64,000 nt of DNA, from positions 1,048,147 to 1,112,146 of the forward strand of contig CAMZMU010000116.1 in assembly GCA_947311845.1 (NCBI GenBank). Direction: 5' to 3'. The notes beneath the pieces were generated by a model that searched no databases, was not told the origin of the DNA, and saw only the letters and a program-made list of their open reading frames with translations. This DNA comes from Poa pratensis (taxonomy: Eukaryota; Streptophyta; Magnoliopsida; Poales; Poaceae). The translations under genes were made by a program, and so were the position numbers. Shown one piece after another: positions 12,501 to 23,453 of the stretch; the first letter of the stretch is position 1, and each line of letters starts with the position of its first letter.

Positions 12501-13051
12501 GCATATATTAGCTCTTAATCTTGCGAGTTCGTCGAACTCAACGTCGTTTGTTTTGTTTCAGAGGAGGACTTCACCGACCTCGAAGGTGGGTTCTTTGTGG
12601 ACGTCGACGAGTAGTCTGGGGTTCCCAGGTGGCAGCTTGGGACATCCCGGATCAGCTGGCGCTGTGATGTTTATTTGTAGGCCTCTTAGGCCATATGCTG
12701 GATCTTGTTGTTTAGAACAACCTAATTCGCTTCCGCTTGATGTAATGTTGGGTCAGTGACCTCTGGTTGTCATTTGCTATCTTTCTCTATTATAAGAGTT
12801 GAACTATATGATTTTTGTGTCGTAGAGTCTGTGATGTACCAGTTGTTCCACAAGTCTTGATCTTTCTACTATGCATTGAGGGTTGTGCCTGTGTTAAGGC
12901 ATCAATCGGGGTGTTGTGTTGCCGATGATCCATTCCGAGCAACACCTGCCAAAGGTTTTGGCCGGGGATTGGTAAACCCGTAACCTCCGGTTGTATCGCT
13001 TAACCGGTGACACACAACATCATTGTATAGCAGTCGGGTCGGGGCGCCACA
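9551..13051 (+). repeat. 3' LTR of the gypsy element
   Basis: This is the second copy of the LTR, from TGTAACAGCTC to GGCGCCACA, 3,501 bp. It differs from the 5' copy by scattered point changes and short indels, for example around 11680-11700, 11910-11925 and 12370-12380. It is followed at once by CAGGA, the second half of the target duplication. Confidence 0.93.
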
Positions 13052-13143
13052 CAGGACTAGTGCCCCCCTCTAGTCTCGGGTCGTAAGCCACCCGGACTAG
13101 AGGCAAAATTGGCCCTAGACTAAAGGTCTCGTTTCTAGTAGTG
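13052..13143 (+). mobile_element. CACTA-L right terminus
   Basis: After the gypsy target duplication the host sequence resumes with GTCTCGGGTCGTAAGCCACCC, the same subterminal motif as before the insertion, and ends in TTTCTAGTAGTG. The reverse complement starts CACTACTAGAAA, a typical CACTA terminus and close to the CACTAGTAGAAA start of CACTA-R at 58479. Coding sequence of a MATH-BTB gene begins directly behind it. Confidence 0.75.
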
Positions 13144-14010
13144 CGCAGCGAGGAGCCCAACGTCTTCCCGGCCCGGTCCAGCGCCCCGTCGTCTGGGAAC
13201 TCGCCGTGCCCGACGCGTTCCGGGACCACGAGGCGTGCTACGTGGACGTGGACGCCGACCGCCTCAACGTCCACTGCACCGTCGACGTCTTCCAGGAGGA
13301 GTCCGCCGACAATAGAGCCGCCGCCACCAGGAGCTGCCAGCTAGTCTCTGTGCCTCCGCCGCCGAGCCTCGGCAAGGACATCCACAGGCTACGGGAGAAG
13401 ATGTGGTGGCCCGATGTGACGTTCGCGGTGGGCGAGGCCAAGATCCAGGCGCACAAGCTCGTGCTCGCCATGCGGTCGCCGGTCTTCGCCGCCGAGTTCC
13501 GAGGGGGCATGAAGGAGAAGACCATGCGGCGCGTCACGATCCACGACATGAGCGCCTCGACCTTCAGGGCCATGCTCCACTTCATCTACACGGACGAGCT
13601 GCCCAAACCGAAAAAAAAGAAGTGTCGCGTAGCCATGGCGAGAGACCTGCTTGTGGCCGCGGATCTTTACGACCCAGAGAGGCTGCGGCTCATGTGCGAG
13701 AACATACTTTCCGAGAGCATCGGCATCAATAATGTCATGGCGACGTTGATGCTAGTGCACGACAGAAGTAGCTGCCATCAGCTCGAGGCCTCTTGCGTCG
13801 AGTACATGGGCTCCGACCCCGACGTGTATGAGGCCGTGGAAGCCACCGAGGATTACAAGGAACTGGACAAGACCTGTCCCTCTTTTATAAACGATATCAC
13901 GAAAAAGGTAGCCAAGCGCGCGGTGGCTCGCAACAGACCTTCATCTTCTTCTTCCTCCAGCAACAACAGAGAGACAACAAGCACGTCCAGGTATAACCCA
14001 TCGGCGGTGA
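13144..14010 (+). pseudogene. MATH-BTB gene 1, N terminus lost at the CACTA end
   Basis: MATH-BTB proteins are substrate adaptors for CUL3 ubiquitin ligases; the family is strongly expanded in grasses. The frame is open from the transposon junction without a proper start: the last strands of a MATH domain (about 13190-13300, DADRLNVHCTVDVF), then a BTB domain (about 13370-13700, WWPDVTFAVGEAKIQAHKLVLA and FRAMLHFIYTDELP) and a BACK-like C-terminal part. Most of the MATH domain is missing, so substrate binding would be lost. The frame runs without a stop into the MATH domain of the next copy (open to 14126). Confidence 0.8.
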
Positions 14011-15033
14011 TGACCGGCACGCACGAGTTCAGGATCGAAAATTTGAGCGCCGTAAGGAAGACACTTGTTCTTGGGCAGTGCATCAAATCCGGCCTTTTCC
14101 AAGCGGGGGGTACGACTGGAGCATAAAGGTGTGCCCATCGGGATTCGATGAGAAATTCAAGGATCACATTAGCGTCTACGTCAGGCCCCAGATTTCTGAT
14201 GATACCAATGTGAAAGCCTTGGTAAGTATGGCGGTCGTCGACCCTACACGAGGGTCACCCATGCTTCCTTTCAAAAGTTTTTCACACATCTATGACGGCA
14301 AAAAATGTGAAGGCTGGGGTGGGTAGACTTGATCACCGTGGCATCCGCCAAATCAGACTACGTTGCACACGACGGCTCTTTCACCTTGCATTGCCGAGTG
14401 GATGTAACCGTGGACTCGTGCACTAGCAACACCATACGAGACACAACCGCCGCTGCGAGCCCAGTGCCGGTGCCGGTGCCGCCTTCAAACATGTCCTGGC
14501 ATCTCGAGAAGTTGCTGGCAAGCGAGGAGGGATGGGACGTGGAGTTCATGGTGGAGGAGAAGGAGATCCACGCGCACGGGCTCGTGATCGCCACACGGTC
14601 ACAGGCGGTGCACGAGCTGGTGGAATCGACAACCGGCACGGACCACGTAAATATTGACGACATGAAAGCTTCAATCTTCAAGGCCATGCTCCACTTCATT
14701 TACACCGACGAGCTGCCCCATATCAACGACCTAGCAGCAGTGCCTTCTGGCTCATCAGCGGCGATGGTGGCCGGAGAGATGCTGGCGGCGGCGTGCCGGT
14801 TCCGGCTGGACAGGATGATGCGGCTGTGCGAGAACCTGCTGGCCGAGAACATCACGCCAGGGAACGCGCTGGCCACGCTGGAGCTGGCTGGGTGCCACGG
14901 CTGCGCCGAGCTGGAAGGATACTGCATCGAGTACATCTCGCTGCCACACGTGGTCAAGGAAGTGATGAAAACACTGAAGATTTTCCAAGGATCTAAGGGT
15001 GAAAACGGACATCTATGTACCTGTAATTCGTAG
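14011..15033 (+). pseudogene. MATH-BTB gene 2, two frameshifts in the MATH domain
   Basis: The MATH domain starts at about 14011 (GTHEFRIENLSAVRKTLVLG), changes frame near 14105 in a G-run, continues with YDWSIKVCPSGF and shifts again near 14315. The last frame (14329-15033) carries the end of MATH (DGSFTLHCRVDV), a full BTB domain (about 14520-14720, GWDVEFMVEEKEIHAHGLVIATRS and FKAMLHFIYTDELP) and a BACK-like helical region, ending in TAG. Similarity to gene 1 shows a local tandem duplication. If the frameshifts are sequencing errors it could be functional; as given it is a pseudogene. Confidence 0.8.
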
Positions 15034-15670
15034 CTACCACCCTACATAGTATATGCAAATGACTATTCATTAATATGTTTTAGAAGCTAATTTGTAGCTA
15101 GCCTTTGTGGTTCCACGCAAGCTAGCATGTAGGACACTGTGTCATCCACGTGTACGTGCCTCGTCGACTCAACTCCATATAAAACTGAGCCAAATACCAA
15201 AGCATCTACTGGCTAAGCTAGAACCGGATCGCAGACAGCCCGGTGCTGGTCCTTGCAGTTTTGCTGTGGCGCTGGAAGGCATAGGTATGGTGTTATGGAA
15301 GCGGCGGGTGCCGGAGTTGGCAGACCAAGTAGCTCCAGCCATATATGTTGGCACACAAGCCTTTAACAATTTAATATTATCGGCAGTATTACATTATTTA
15401 TTTATGTCGAGAGCTACTGGTAAAAATCCAACATGGAGCATGAAACTAGTAGGCAATATTTTGTTGGTAGAGTTCATATAATAATGGGTATGGTGTATAA
15501 CATAAAATTTACCATGTTTCTCCTATGTAGTATCGATTAATTCACTTTACAAATATTTGAGGGTATTACTAATTACCTCCTATATATCAATTAATATATG
15601 TACTTTATGTTCTATAAATTTTTCGACCGTGTAGATACACAGAAATAGAATTACAGCGATCCTGCTGGGC
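15034..15670. other. Intergenic, between MATH-BTB pseudogenes and CCD1 copy 1
   Basis: I see no gene or transposon end here. From about 15503 the sequence matches the segment from about 26275 onward, marking the left edge of the CCD1 duplication unit, 3' of both CCD1 copies. Confidence 0.5.
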
Positions 15671-18600
15671 TCATCCCTCTGCTTGGAGCACCAGTTGTTC
15701 CTGTCAAAACACAAACCACATTTCGTTCTTCAACTTGAAAATATAAACCATCTAGACAGAATGCACAATTCAAGCTTAGCAAAATACTGGAGTTCTCTCT
15801 AAACAGTACGCGCAACCAGAAAAGAAGATGGCAGGAGTACCTCGTTGACAAAGAAGGCGTGTAACCCGTAAGGAACCCGGTTCGGCAGCTCGACGACCGC
15901 CACCGGATCAGCGGACATGGTCTTGGCATCGATCACAATAACCTCAGACTTCCTGCATCCACAACACAAGTTGCCAATTACAGACATTTCTCAAGCAAAT
16001 AATTAAATTACACCATGCGGCAGCAGCAGCAGCCATGGGTGATTTAGGGAAGGAAAAGGAAAGCAGTACCCTGTGTTCACATTGTGCACAAAGAGTATCA
16101 GGTACCCATCATCCTCTTCTCCAGACACGCCAGGCACCTTGGGCACAAACACCGCCTCTGAACCGAACCTGCCAGGTCCCAGGTCATATATGCCACACAT
16201 GTTGCCCCCCACTTCGAGCTGCTTCTTGCCGCTCTCTGGCTCCACGTGCAGGTCGAACTTTATGACGCCAGTCACCTTCCAGATGCTGTTGAGGATAGTG
16301 CAGTACACAAACCGCTGCTTCCTGTGTGCGTTCCATCAACATAGTAACAGATGAGAAACAAGTACATGATGTATAGATTCAGTAAAAATCTTACTCTAAA
16401 TACAAGTTAACTCATGATGTATAGCTTCAGTAATGATATGACCATCACAGAAAGAAGGAAACCAGTAGAAGTACCTGCCGGTATAGCTCTCGTTGATTCG
16501 AGGAAAGTCTACGGCGGAAACAGAGAGCTGCTTCTGTGAAGCAGCGCCGGTTTTCATGTTGAATCTCATCTCATACCTAAAAGATATAACGTTAGGCCAA
16601 AGCATTGGATTGCATGGAATTAAAACAAAGGTTGAGACCGCAGGTATACATACAACTCGTTCCCAAAGGTCTCACTTTGGTGACCATTCATCTTGTCCAG
16701 ATCAGGATTCTCGAGGCGGCAGGTAATCAGAATAACTTCGTCACCCTCTTCCCAAGCATTAGCTGTGACAAGAGAGGTGCTTCTAGCGATCAGTTCACTA
16801 AGATTAACATAAACTGTGAAATGCATCAATTGGACCCACATGCTCGAACAAAGTTAGCAAGAGATGGAACTGGCTCCCTTATTCACAGGTGGAGATTAAC
16901 TTATTTTTTCGTTAATTATTTCTGGTTTCTGTGTACACGGTGTTAACAGACCAATCACTCCTCAAGGAAATGTTGTTGCACTTAATTCATCGTGTTGTGA
17001 CAAGTTGATTTCAGTTTTAGTTCTTCTGCTACAGTGTCAGATAGCATGACAAATGATAACATTCAGAATCCATGCAGAATGTCACAAATGGCATACCATT
17101 GTGAAATACGAAGCAGTTGGGGAGTTCAAACCATCTGATAGTTTTGTCATCCTTTTCATAGCGTTGGAGTATACCAAAACGAGCTTTCTTTGTAGGATCA
17201 AACTTCAAGATAAAGTCACCATTCTTCACCATTTCCTTTATACAAGAATGTATAGCAATAAGACCAGATTATGAAGAGTTTTAACCATTTATCAACTGTT
17301 GATGCAAACACACGCATATCCCATGGAAATGCTGAACAGGGGCATCCTTCAACAGGATGAAAAGAAATGTGCAAGAAAAAATAATGTACTCCCTCTGTCC
17401 TAGTTCCCAGGGCATAATCCCAAAAAGTCAAAAACTATTTGTCCCGTAACCCCTCCACCTCCTAGGCACAATTGTATCTAATTCCACCTCAATTAGTGGC
17501 TGCTTGCCTCCCCCACCAATGCATGCAAGATTTTAGCCCCAATCAAATATCACCTTGGGACAAGATATTCGAAAATTATGCCCTGGGTACTAGGACGGAG
17601 GGAGTACAGAAGGCATTTATCATGGATGACATTGCTTGGAAATTGCTAGTGCACATAGAACATGATGTACCTTTGGTCGAAACAACAAAGGCAGGTCCAT
17701 GAATATGGAATAATTCTCTGTGATGGCAAAGTCATGCATCATTACAGGTTCTGGAATTGTTATTGGCACAGGATCAAGCATAACTCCCTCCTTGGTGATG
17801 ACCCGGTATGTACAATAAGGAGGTTCGTGTGAGTACCCAAAGGTGAACATTTCATCTGAAGGAAGGATAAGCACGTCATTCAACCCAATTATCCTAAAAA
17901 GAAGTAAGAAATACTACGATATCACATGGTCAAAAAAAAAGTGCGATATCACCGTGTGTAGCTGTGTACCTGTAAAAGGATCAACCTTTGGATGAGCAGT
18001 GAAAGAATGCTTCAACCTTTTGTCGTAATCCAACAACCCAAGAGTTTGCAGGTCTCCATCTTCAAGGACCTTAACAACGTCTGAAAACAAGAACAGAAAT
18101 TCATGTTCCACATAGCATAGCTATTGTCCTTGATGATAACAAGTTACAACAAGATGTAATGTTTCAACATGTAGCCAACACGATCGCATTTAAGTCCCCC
18201 TATTTCCCATGACATGTACACACACATACAGAAAAGTAAGTGCTAACGGACTCAGAACTTACAGGGTTTATCTGCTTCTTGCAGGGCCATGAGTTTGCCA
18301 TGGTGATATATAAGTGCGGTATTAGCTGAAAAAGAAGGGAACATATCAAAAAAAATGCCACTTAAATCAAATGGCCATGAAAAGTATGTAGATATACATC
18401 ATTCAGTGACTGCATAAGGTCAACAAGTACCTGTTCCAATTCCATAAGTAGCATCCAAGACTTTCAGTTTTTTCCTAAGTTCTTGCATTTGATGCATAAA
18501 CAATCCAAAAAAGCCCTTTAAATCTCCAATCTGTAATATTGAGGGGGAAAACTCACGCGTGCACAACCGATCCGTATATGGCCATCACCAAACCCAATGG

Positions 18601-21142
18601 GGGTGAGGAGATTATGCATTTAAAATTATTACATAGTAACAAGGCTAGCCTTGAATAATCAGATGGTATGACCTAAATAGGTTCATCAGATTATCACGTA
18701 TTGATGCCATCAGCCAGAATAAACTGTGGTCCACAGTCGTAACATACAGTCAATGTAGCAGCCAAGAAACTAAGATGACCCAACAGAGGCCCCTATGGAA
18801 TTACAAGTATATCACAAGTTGACAACTGACAAAAATGAGCAGGCACCAAAAATATACTGAAGGAAATTATAGTTGGCATCAGATTAGTTAAAGCTGATTA
18901 GAGAACTTCACCAAGTAAATTATGGATTAAGTTAGACGTATGTATGGTGTATCTTAGAATCTTAATAAACAGAGTAAAGAAGTTGCGAGCATGAATAAGA
19001 GAAATGGAACACAGTTGGAGATGGAGAGTGACCGCTAAGAAAATTCAGATTTTTAATCAAACAAGTAAGCTTACCTTCATAAACTTTGCTCCACCAAAAT
19101 ACTCTTCTTGCTTGAGGCGAGAAGTCTTCACGTATCTTGATACATATGTAGCTTTCCCATCTTTAATACGCATTGCATGGATCATTCTGTACGAAACAAT
19201 GTAGAAGTTGATGTAGCCGTGAAGCAAAAGTTCAAAATGTACAATGCTACAGCCATATCCCAAACAGAAGAGATTGTGTCACATACCCATCTCCATCAAA
19301 CCTGCAAAAACAAAGTCACAATATAAGACTGAATTAAAATTTTGACACTTAATTACTGTAAGCAACAGGTGTGACAATGAGCAGTTGTGTTGCAAAAAAG
19401 AAAGAGCAATATTACTACAATCACGATTAAACTGTGTGCACATTTGTCAGTTCATCAAAGTAGATACGGAACATTGTAGTCACACTGTTCAAGGAACGTA
19501 ACAGCCATGTTTATGCCCTTAGGACCAGAAACTGATGTTTAATATTTTGTTGGGAACTGGTGCATGGCCACCAGAATAATGTCTTTTAAGACAAGGGAAA
19601 TTGTGAACAAGTAAGAGTCAATACCAATGATACCCTGCAACAGGGACAAACTTTGGATTCGGTCCCACCCTGACAAACTCTCCATTCAAGCACTCCTGTG
19701 GACAACAAAATAGGAACACAATGAGGAAAAAAAAGGATAACCTAGTGAGCTGCTGACTTGATAAGAAAGGGAAGTTTTTCTTAAAGGAACTCTGAGAGAG
19801 TCGGTTTCCGCAAGAAAGGCGTGCTTCATTATTATTCTGGAAATTAGCAAAGAGGTTTGTTTTTACGGAATGCTGAAAGAAATGTAATTTAAGATCCCGG
19901 CCTACCTAAGACGCACGTACAGGTGAGATAATTACGAAAAATGTACATATATACTCACAGACACTAGTTCTAGTGATCCCAGCGAAGACGGTGTTAATCC
20001 TTACGACGGTGAGACATTTTTGACAAAACACTGTTTGTTTATTCACTGTATATCACACTTGATTTCAGAGATGCAAAGGGGGAATCAACAACAATGAACA
20101 AGGGATGTAAACAGATATATATTCAAACACTTGTTCTAGTGATCCCAGCGAAGACCATGTTAATCCTTATAACAGTGAGACATTTTCGGCAGAACACTAT
20201 TTGTTTATTCACTGTATATCACACTTTATTTCAGAGATGCAAAGGGGGAAATCAACACCAATGAACAGGGGATGCAAGCAGATTGTAGGAAAGAAGAATA
20301 TGTACTCCTACTGCTGAAGCTTTTGGAGTCAAACGTTTGCTGGGATTGTTATAAATAAATAAACAAGCATTTATTTCCAGGTATCGCAATCTATCTCTCT
20401 GGTGTGTTGACAAGAAACACCAGTGAAGACTTATTTTAGTGATCCCAGTGAAGACCGTGGTGAGACTTGTCACATGATTTCAGAGATGTAAAGGGGGAAA
20501 CCAACAGCAATGAACAGGTGATGCAAACAGATAGGAGGAAAGAAGAATATGTGCTCCTACTTAGGACAAATTGAAGCTTTTGTAGTCAAACGTTTGCTAG
20601 GAGTCTTATAAATGAACGAACAAGCATTTAATTCCAGGTATCCCTCTCTCTATCTATCTCTCTGGTGTGTTGACTAGAAAGGCCTGCCTGTCGTCGAATA
20701 CAACTGGTTTCAGAGCTGACTAACGACGTACTAGCACAGTCCCAGGTCCTCACCTGAGGATTTGGACCTGAATCGATTCTAAGATCCACAATCAAGATTC
20801 ATTGTACAGTACTGCTACAGGCCGGAGAACTTTCAGAGAATTTGTTCGTTCAACTGAAAGAAGGGATTTTTCCGACGGCCAAAATTGGTACAACAACTAG
20901 TACTCCTAGATTGCCTAGAGAAGAAAGGAGGAGTGCAGACTGACTGGGAGGTATCCTTGGACGGGGAGGCCGGCGGCGGGCGGGGTCTCGTCACGGACGG
21001 GGGCGAAGTTGCCGGAGAGCCAGTGGAGCGGCTTGGCCTTGTCGTGGCCGAGGCGGACGGCGAGGCGCTCCAGCAGGTCCAGCGCCCAGGAGGCCACCCC
21101 CTTGCTCGGCCGCGGCGCCGGCACCACCACCGCTTCTCCCAT
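15671..21142 (-). CDS. CCD1: Carotenoid 9,10(9',10')-cleavage dioxygenase 1, copy 1 (intact, 14 exons)
   Basis: CCD1 is a cytosolic non-haem iron dioxygenase that cleaves carotenoids and apocarotenoids at 9,10 (9',10') to C13 volatiles such as beta-ionone. Exons on the minus strand: 21142-20945, 19695-19625, 19301-19287, 19186-19075, 18530-18431, 18325-18263, 18080-17970, 17855-17671, 17235-17097, 16762-16654, 16576-16475, 16321-16070, 15952-15841, 15700-15671. All introns are GT-AG, all phases agree, and the sum is 1,599 nt, 532 residues plus TGA. Motifs expected of grass CCD1 are present: [55 protein letters not shown] and [10 protein letters not shown], including His residues of the iron-binding blocks. 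Compared with copy 2 it lacks three residues before FGNEL. Start chosen at the ATG giving MGEAVVV. Confidence 0.93.
17389..17604. mobile_element. Stowaway MITE in intron 8 of CCD1 copy 1
   Basis: A 216-bp element with ends CTCCCTCTGTCCTAG and CTAGGACGGAGGGAG, flanked by TA on both sides (17387-17388, 17605-17606). The corresponding intron of copy 2 (near 28177) has the uninterrupted site ATGTACAGAAGG, which is the empty site and fixes the ends exactly. Confidence 0.93.
19958..20545. repeat. Imperfect triplicated segment in intron 1 of CCD1 copy 1
   Basis: A block beginning CTAGTGATCCCAGCGAAGAC and continuing through GTGAGACATTT and TTTCAGAGATGCAAAGGGGGAA occurs at about 19970-20110, 20135-20290 and 20435-20540, the last one shortened. 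The matching intron of copy 2 holds one such block (about 31735-31865), so the extra units arose in copy 1. Confidence 0.7.
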
Positions 21143-21253
21143 GGCTGCTAGTGGTGGGGATTGGTGTGTCTTGGTTGGGCTCGGCGAAACTTGGTTTGTA
21201 GGCAGCCACTCTCCACTGTAGGGAGGGAGAGTCGTGGGTGGAGGGGAAAGACG

Positions 21254-21685
21254 GAGGAAGTATCTAGTGCTACCACCCCTTAGGTGCAACAAATGCTACC
21301 GTTAAAAAAAACATTTTTATACGTGTCAAAAAATTATACGAAAAATCGTGAGTGCTCATGAAGTATGTCCCTACAACATCCCAAAATTTCATATCCAAAT
21401 TCAAAATGAGCAGCGAGAAACAAAAATGACAAAATCAGCATGAATAGTGTCACTTTAGTGTCATTTTCTGGATTTGTCTTTTTGTGACACTAGTGACACT
21501 ATTCATTTCAGATTTGTCATTTTTGTTTCTCGCTGCTCATTTTGAATTTGGATATGAAATTTTGGGATATTGTAGGGACATACTTCATTAGCACTCACGA
21601 TTTTTCATATAATTTTTTGACACGTATAAAAATGTTTTTTTAACGGTAGCATTTGTAGCCCCTAAGGGGCACTAGATACTTCCTC
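21254..21685. mobile_element. Foldback MITE, Mutator-like, upstream of CCD1 copy 1
   Basis: This 432-bp element is almost wholly an inverted repeat: the left half (GAGGAAGTATCTAGTGC, ..., GAGCAGCGAGAAACAAAAATG) is mirrored in the right half and ends GCACTAGATACTTCCTC. The 10-bp sequence GGGAAAGACG flanks it on both sides (21244-21253, 21686-21695). The site upstream of copy 2 (about 34635) has this sequence once and no insert. Foldback structure and 9-10 bp duplication fit a Mutator-like MITE. Confidence 0.85.
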
Positions 21686-21726
21686 GGGAAAGACGGCAAT
21701 GGCGGTAGCGACAGCCGCCTCGATTT

Positions 21727-23373
21727 GTCAGTCAGTAGTGCCTGGAGCGGTGGTTCCTCATTGGCCGCGTTGTCGCCGTCGCGAGGTCCAAAATCACTTG
21801 TTTGGATCGACATTGAAATAGTCCACATACCACATTTTCTACTGGATCGATTTGTCCTAATGGATCCAAAACCACTTCTAGATCGATGGAATAGTGGAAC
21901 GCACATTTATTTCTACGAGATTGATTTGTGGTCGTCAGTCAGTAGTGCCTGGAGCGGTGGTTCCTCATTGGCCGCGTCATCGCCGTCGTGAGGTCCAAAA
22001 TCACTTGTTTGGATCGACATTGAAATAGTCCATATACCACATTTTCTACTGGATCGATTTGTCCTAATGGATCCAAAACCACTTCTAGATCGATGGAATA
22101 GTGGAACGCACATTTATTTCTACGAGATTGATTTGTGGTCGTCAGTCAGTAGTGCCTGGAGCGGTGGTTCCTCATTGGCCGCGTCGTCGCCGTCGCGAGG
22201 TCCAAAATCACTTGTTTGGATCGACATTGAAATAGTCCATATACCACATTTTCTACTGGATCGATTTGTCCTAATGGATCCAAAACCACTTCTAGATCGA
22301 TGGAATAGTGGAACACACATTTATTTCTACGAGATTGATTTGTGGTCGAGTGCCTGGAGCGGTGGTTCCTCATTGGCCGCGTCGTCACCGTCGTGAGGTC
22401 CAAAATCACTTGTTTTGATCGAGATTGAAATAGTCCATATACCATATTTTCTACTGGATCGATTTGTCCTAATGGATCCAAAACCACTTCTAGATCGATG
22501 GAATAGTGGAACGCACATTTATTTCTACGAGATTGATTGTGGTTGTCAGTCAGTAGTGCCTGGAGCGGTGGTTCCTCATTGGCCGCGTCGTCGCCGTCGT
22601 GAGGTCCAAAATCACTTGTTTGGATCGAGATTGAAATAGTTCATATACCACATTTTCTACTGGATCGATTTGTCCTATTGGATCCAAAACCACTTCTAGA
22701 TCGATGGAATAGTGGAACGCACATTTATTTCTACGAGATTGATTTGTGGTCGTCAGTCAGTAGTGCCTGGAGCGGTGGTTCCTCATTGGCCGCGTCATCG
22801 CCGTCGTGAGGTCCAAAATTACTTGTTTGGATCGAGATTGAAATAGTCCATATACCACATTTTCTACTGGATCGATTTGTCCTAATGGATCCAAAACCAC
22901 TTCTAGATCGATGGAATAGTGGAACGCACATTTATTTCTACGAGATTGATTTGTGGTCGTCAGTCAGTAGTGCCTGGAGCGGTGGTTCCTCATTGGCCGC
23001 GCCGTCGCCGTCGTGAGGTCCAAAATCACTTGTTTGGATCGATATTGAAATAGTTCATATACCACATTTTCTACTGGATCGATTTGTCCTATTGGATCCA
23101 AAACCACTTCTAGATCGATGGAATAGTGGAACGCACATTTATTTCTACGAGATTGATTTGTGGTCGTCAGTCAGTAGTGCCTGGAGCGGTGGTTCCTCAT
23201 TGGCCGCGTCGTCGCCGTCGTGAGGTCCAAAATCACTTGTTTGGATCGAGATTGAAATAGACCATATACCATATTTTCTACTGGATCGATTTGTCCTAAT
23301 GGATCCAAAACCACTTCTAGATCGATGGAATAGTGGAACGCACATTTATTTCTACGAGATTGATTTGTGGTCA
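21727..23373. repeat. Eight-copy 207-bp tandem repeat upstream of CCD1 copy 1
   Basis: The motif AGTGCCTGGAGCGGTGG occurs at 21737, 21944, 22151, 22349, 22555, 22762, 22969 and 23176, a spacing of 207 bp except for 198 and 206 where small deletions lie. Each unit has several GGATCGA / TCGATCC blocks. Upstream of copy 2 a single diverged unit is found (about 34675-34790), so the array is an expansion of an ancestral promoter-proximal segment. Short open frames inside the units exist only because 207 is divisible by three. Confidence 0.93.
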
Positions 23374-23424
23374 TGAATTTAACTATCACATCCTCGATTT
23401 TAATTGTGCTCCCTGTTTAATTAA

Positions 23425-23453
23425 CTAGATGATACCCCGCGCGTTGCCGCGGG
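23425..23453 (-). mobile_element. Helitron 3' terminus (minus orientation)
   Basis: On the minus strand the sequence reads CCCGCGGCAACGCGCGGGG, a 6-bp stem hairpin with a 6-base loop, then TATCATCTAG and T. A short GC hairpin about ten bases before a terminal CTAG, with insertion before T, is the signature of Helitron 3' ends. The element should extend to the right in plus coordinates. I could not place its 5' end (TC on the minus strand). Confidence 0.65.

Larger units (their letters stand above)
1065..13051 (+). mobile_element. Ty3/gypsy LTR retrotransposon, chromovirus type, full length but coding-defective
   Basis: The 11,987-bp element starts TGTAACAG, ends CGCCACA and is flanked by the 5-bp duplication CAGGA (1060-1064 and 13052-13056). 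It has LTRs of 3,488 and 3,501 bp, a primer binding site TGGTATCAGAGC directly after the 5' LTR, gag, a CCHC knuckle, protease, reverse transcriptase, RNase H and integrase in gypsy order, and a chromodomain-like C terminus. A purine-rich tract (about 9537-9550) precedes the 3' LTR. Long LTRs plus a chromodomain suggest the Tekay/Del clade, an inference. Reading frames are broken many times, so the copy is non-autonomous, although its LTRs are still very alike. Confidence 0.93.

Noticed and set aside
21640..23345. Repeated minus-strand open frames of about 66 codons (MCVPLFHRSRSGFGS...) in the 207-bp array
   Set aside because: The unit length is a multiple of three, so one chance frame reappears in each unit; there is no start context, domain or conservation beyond the repeat.
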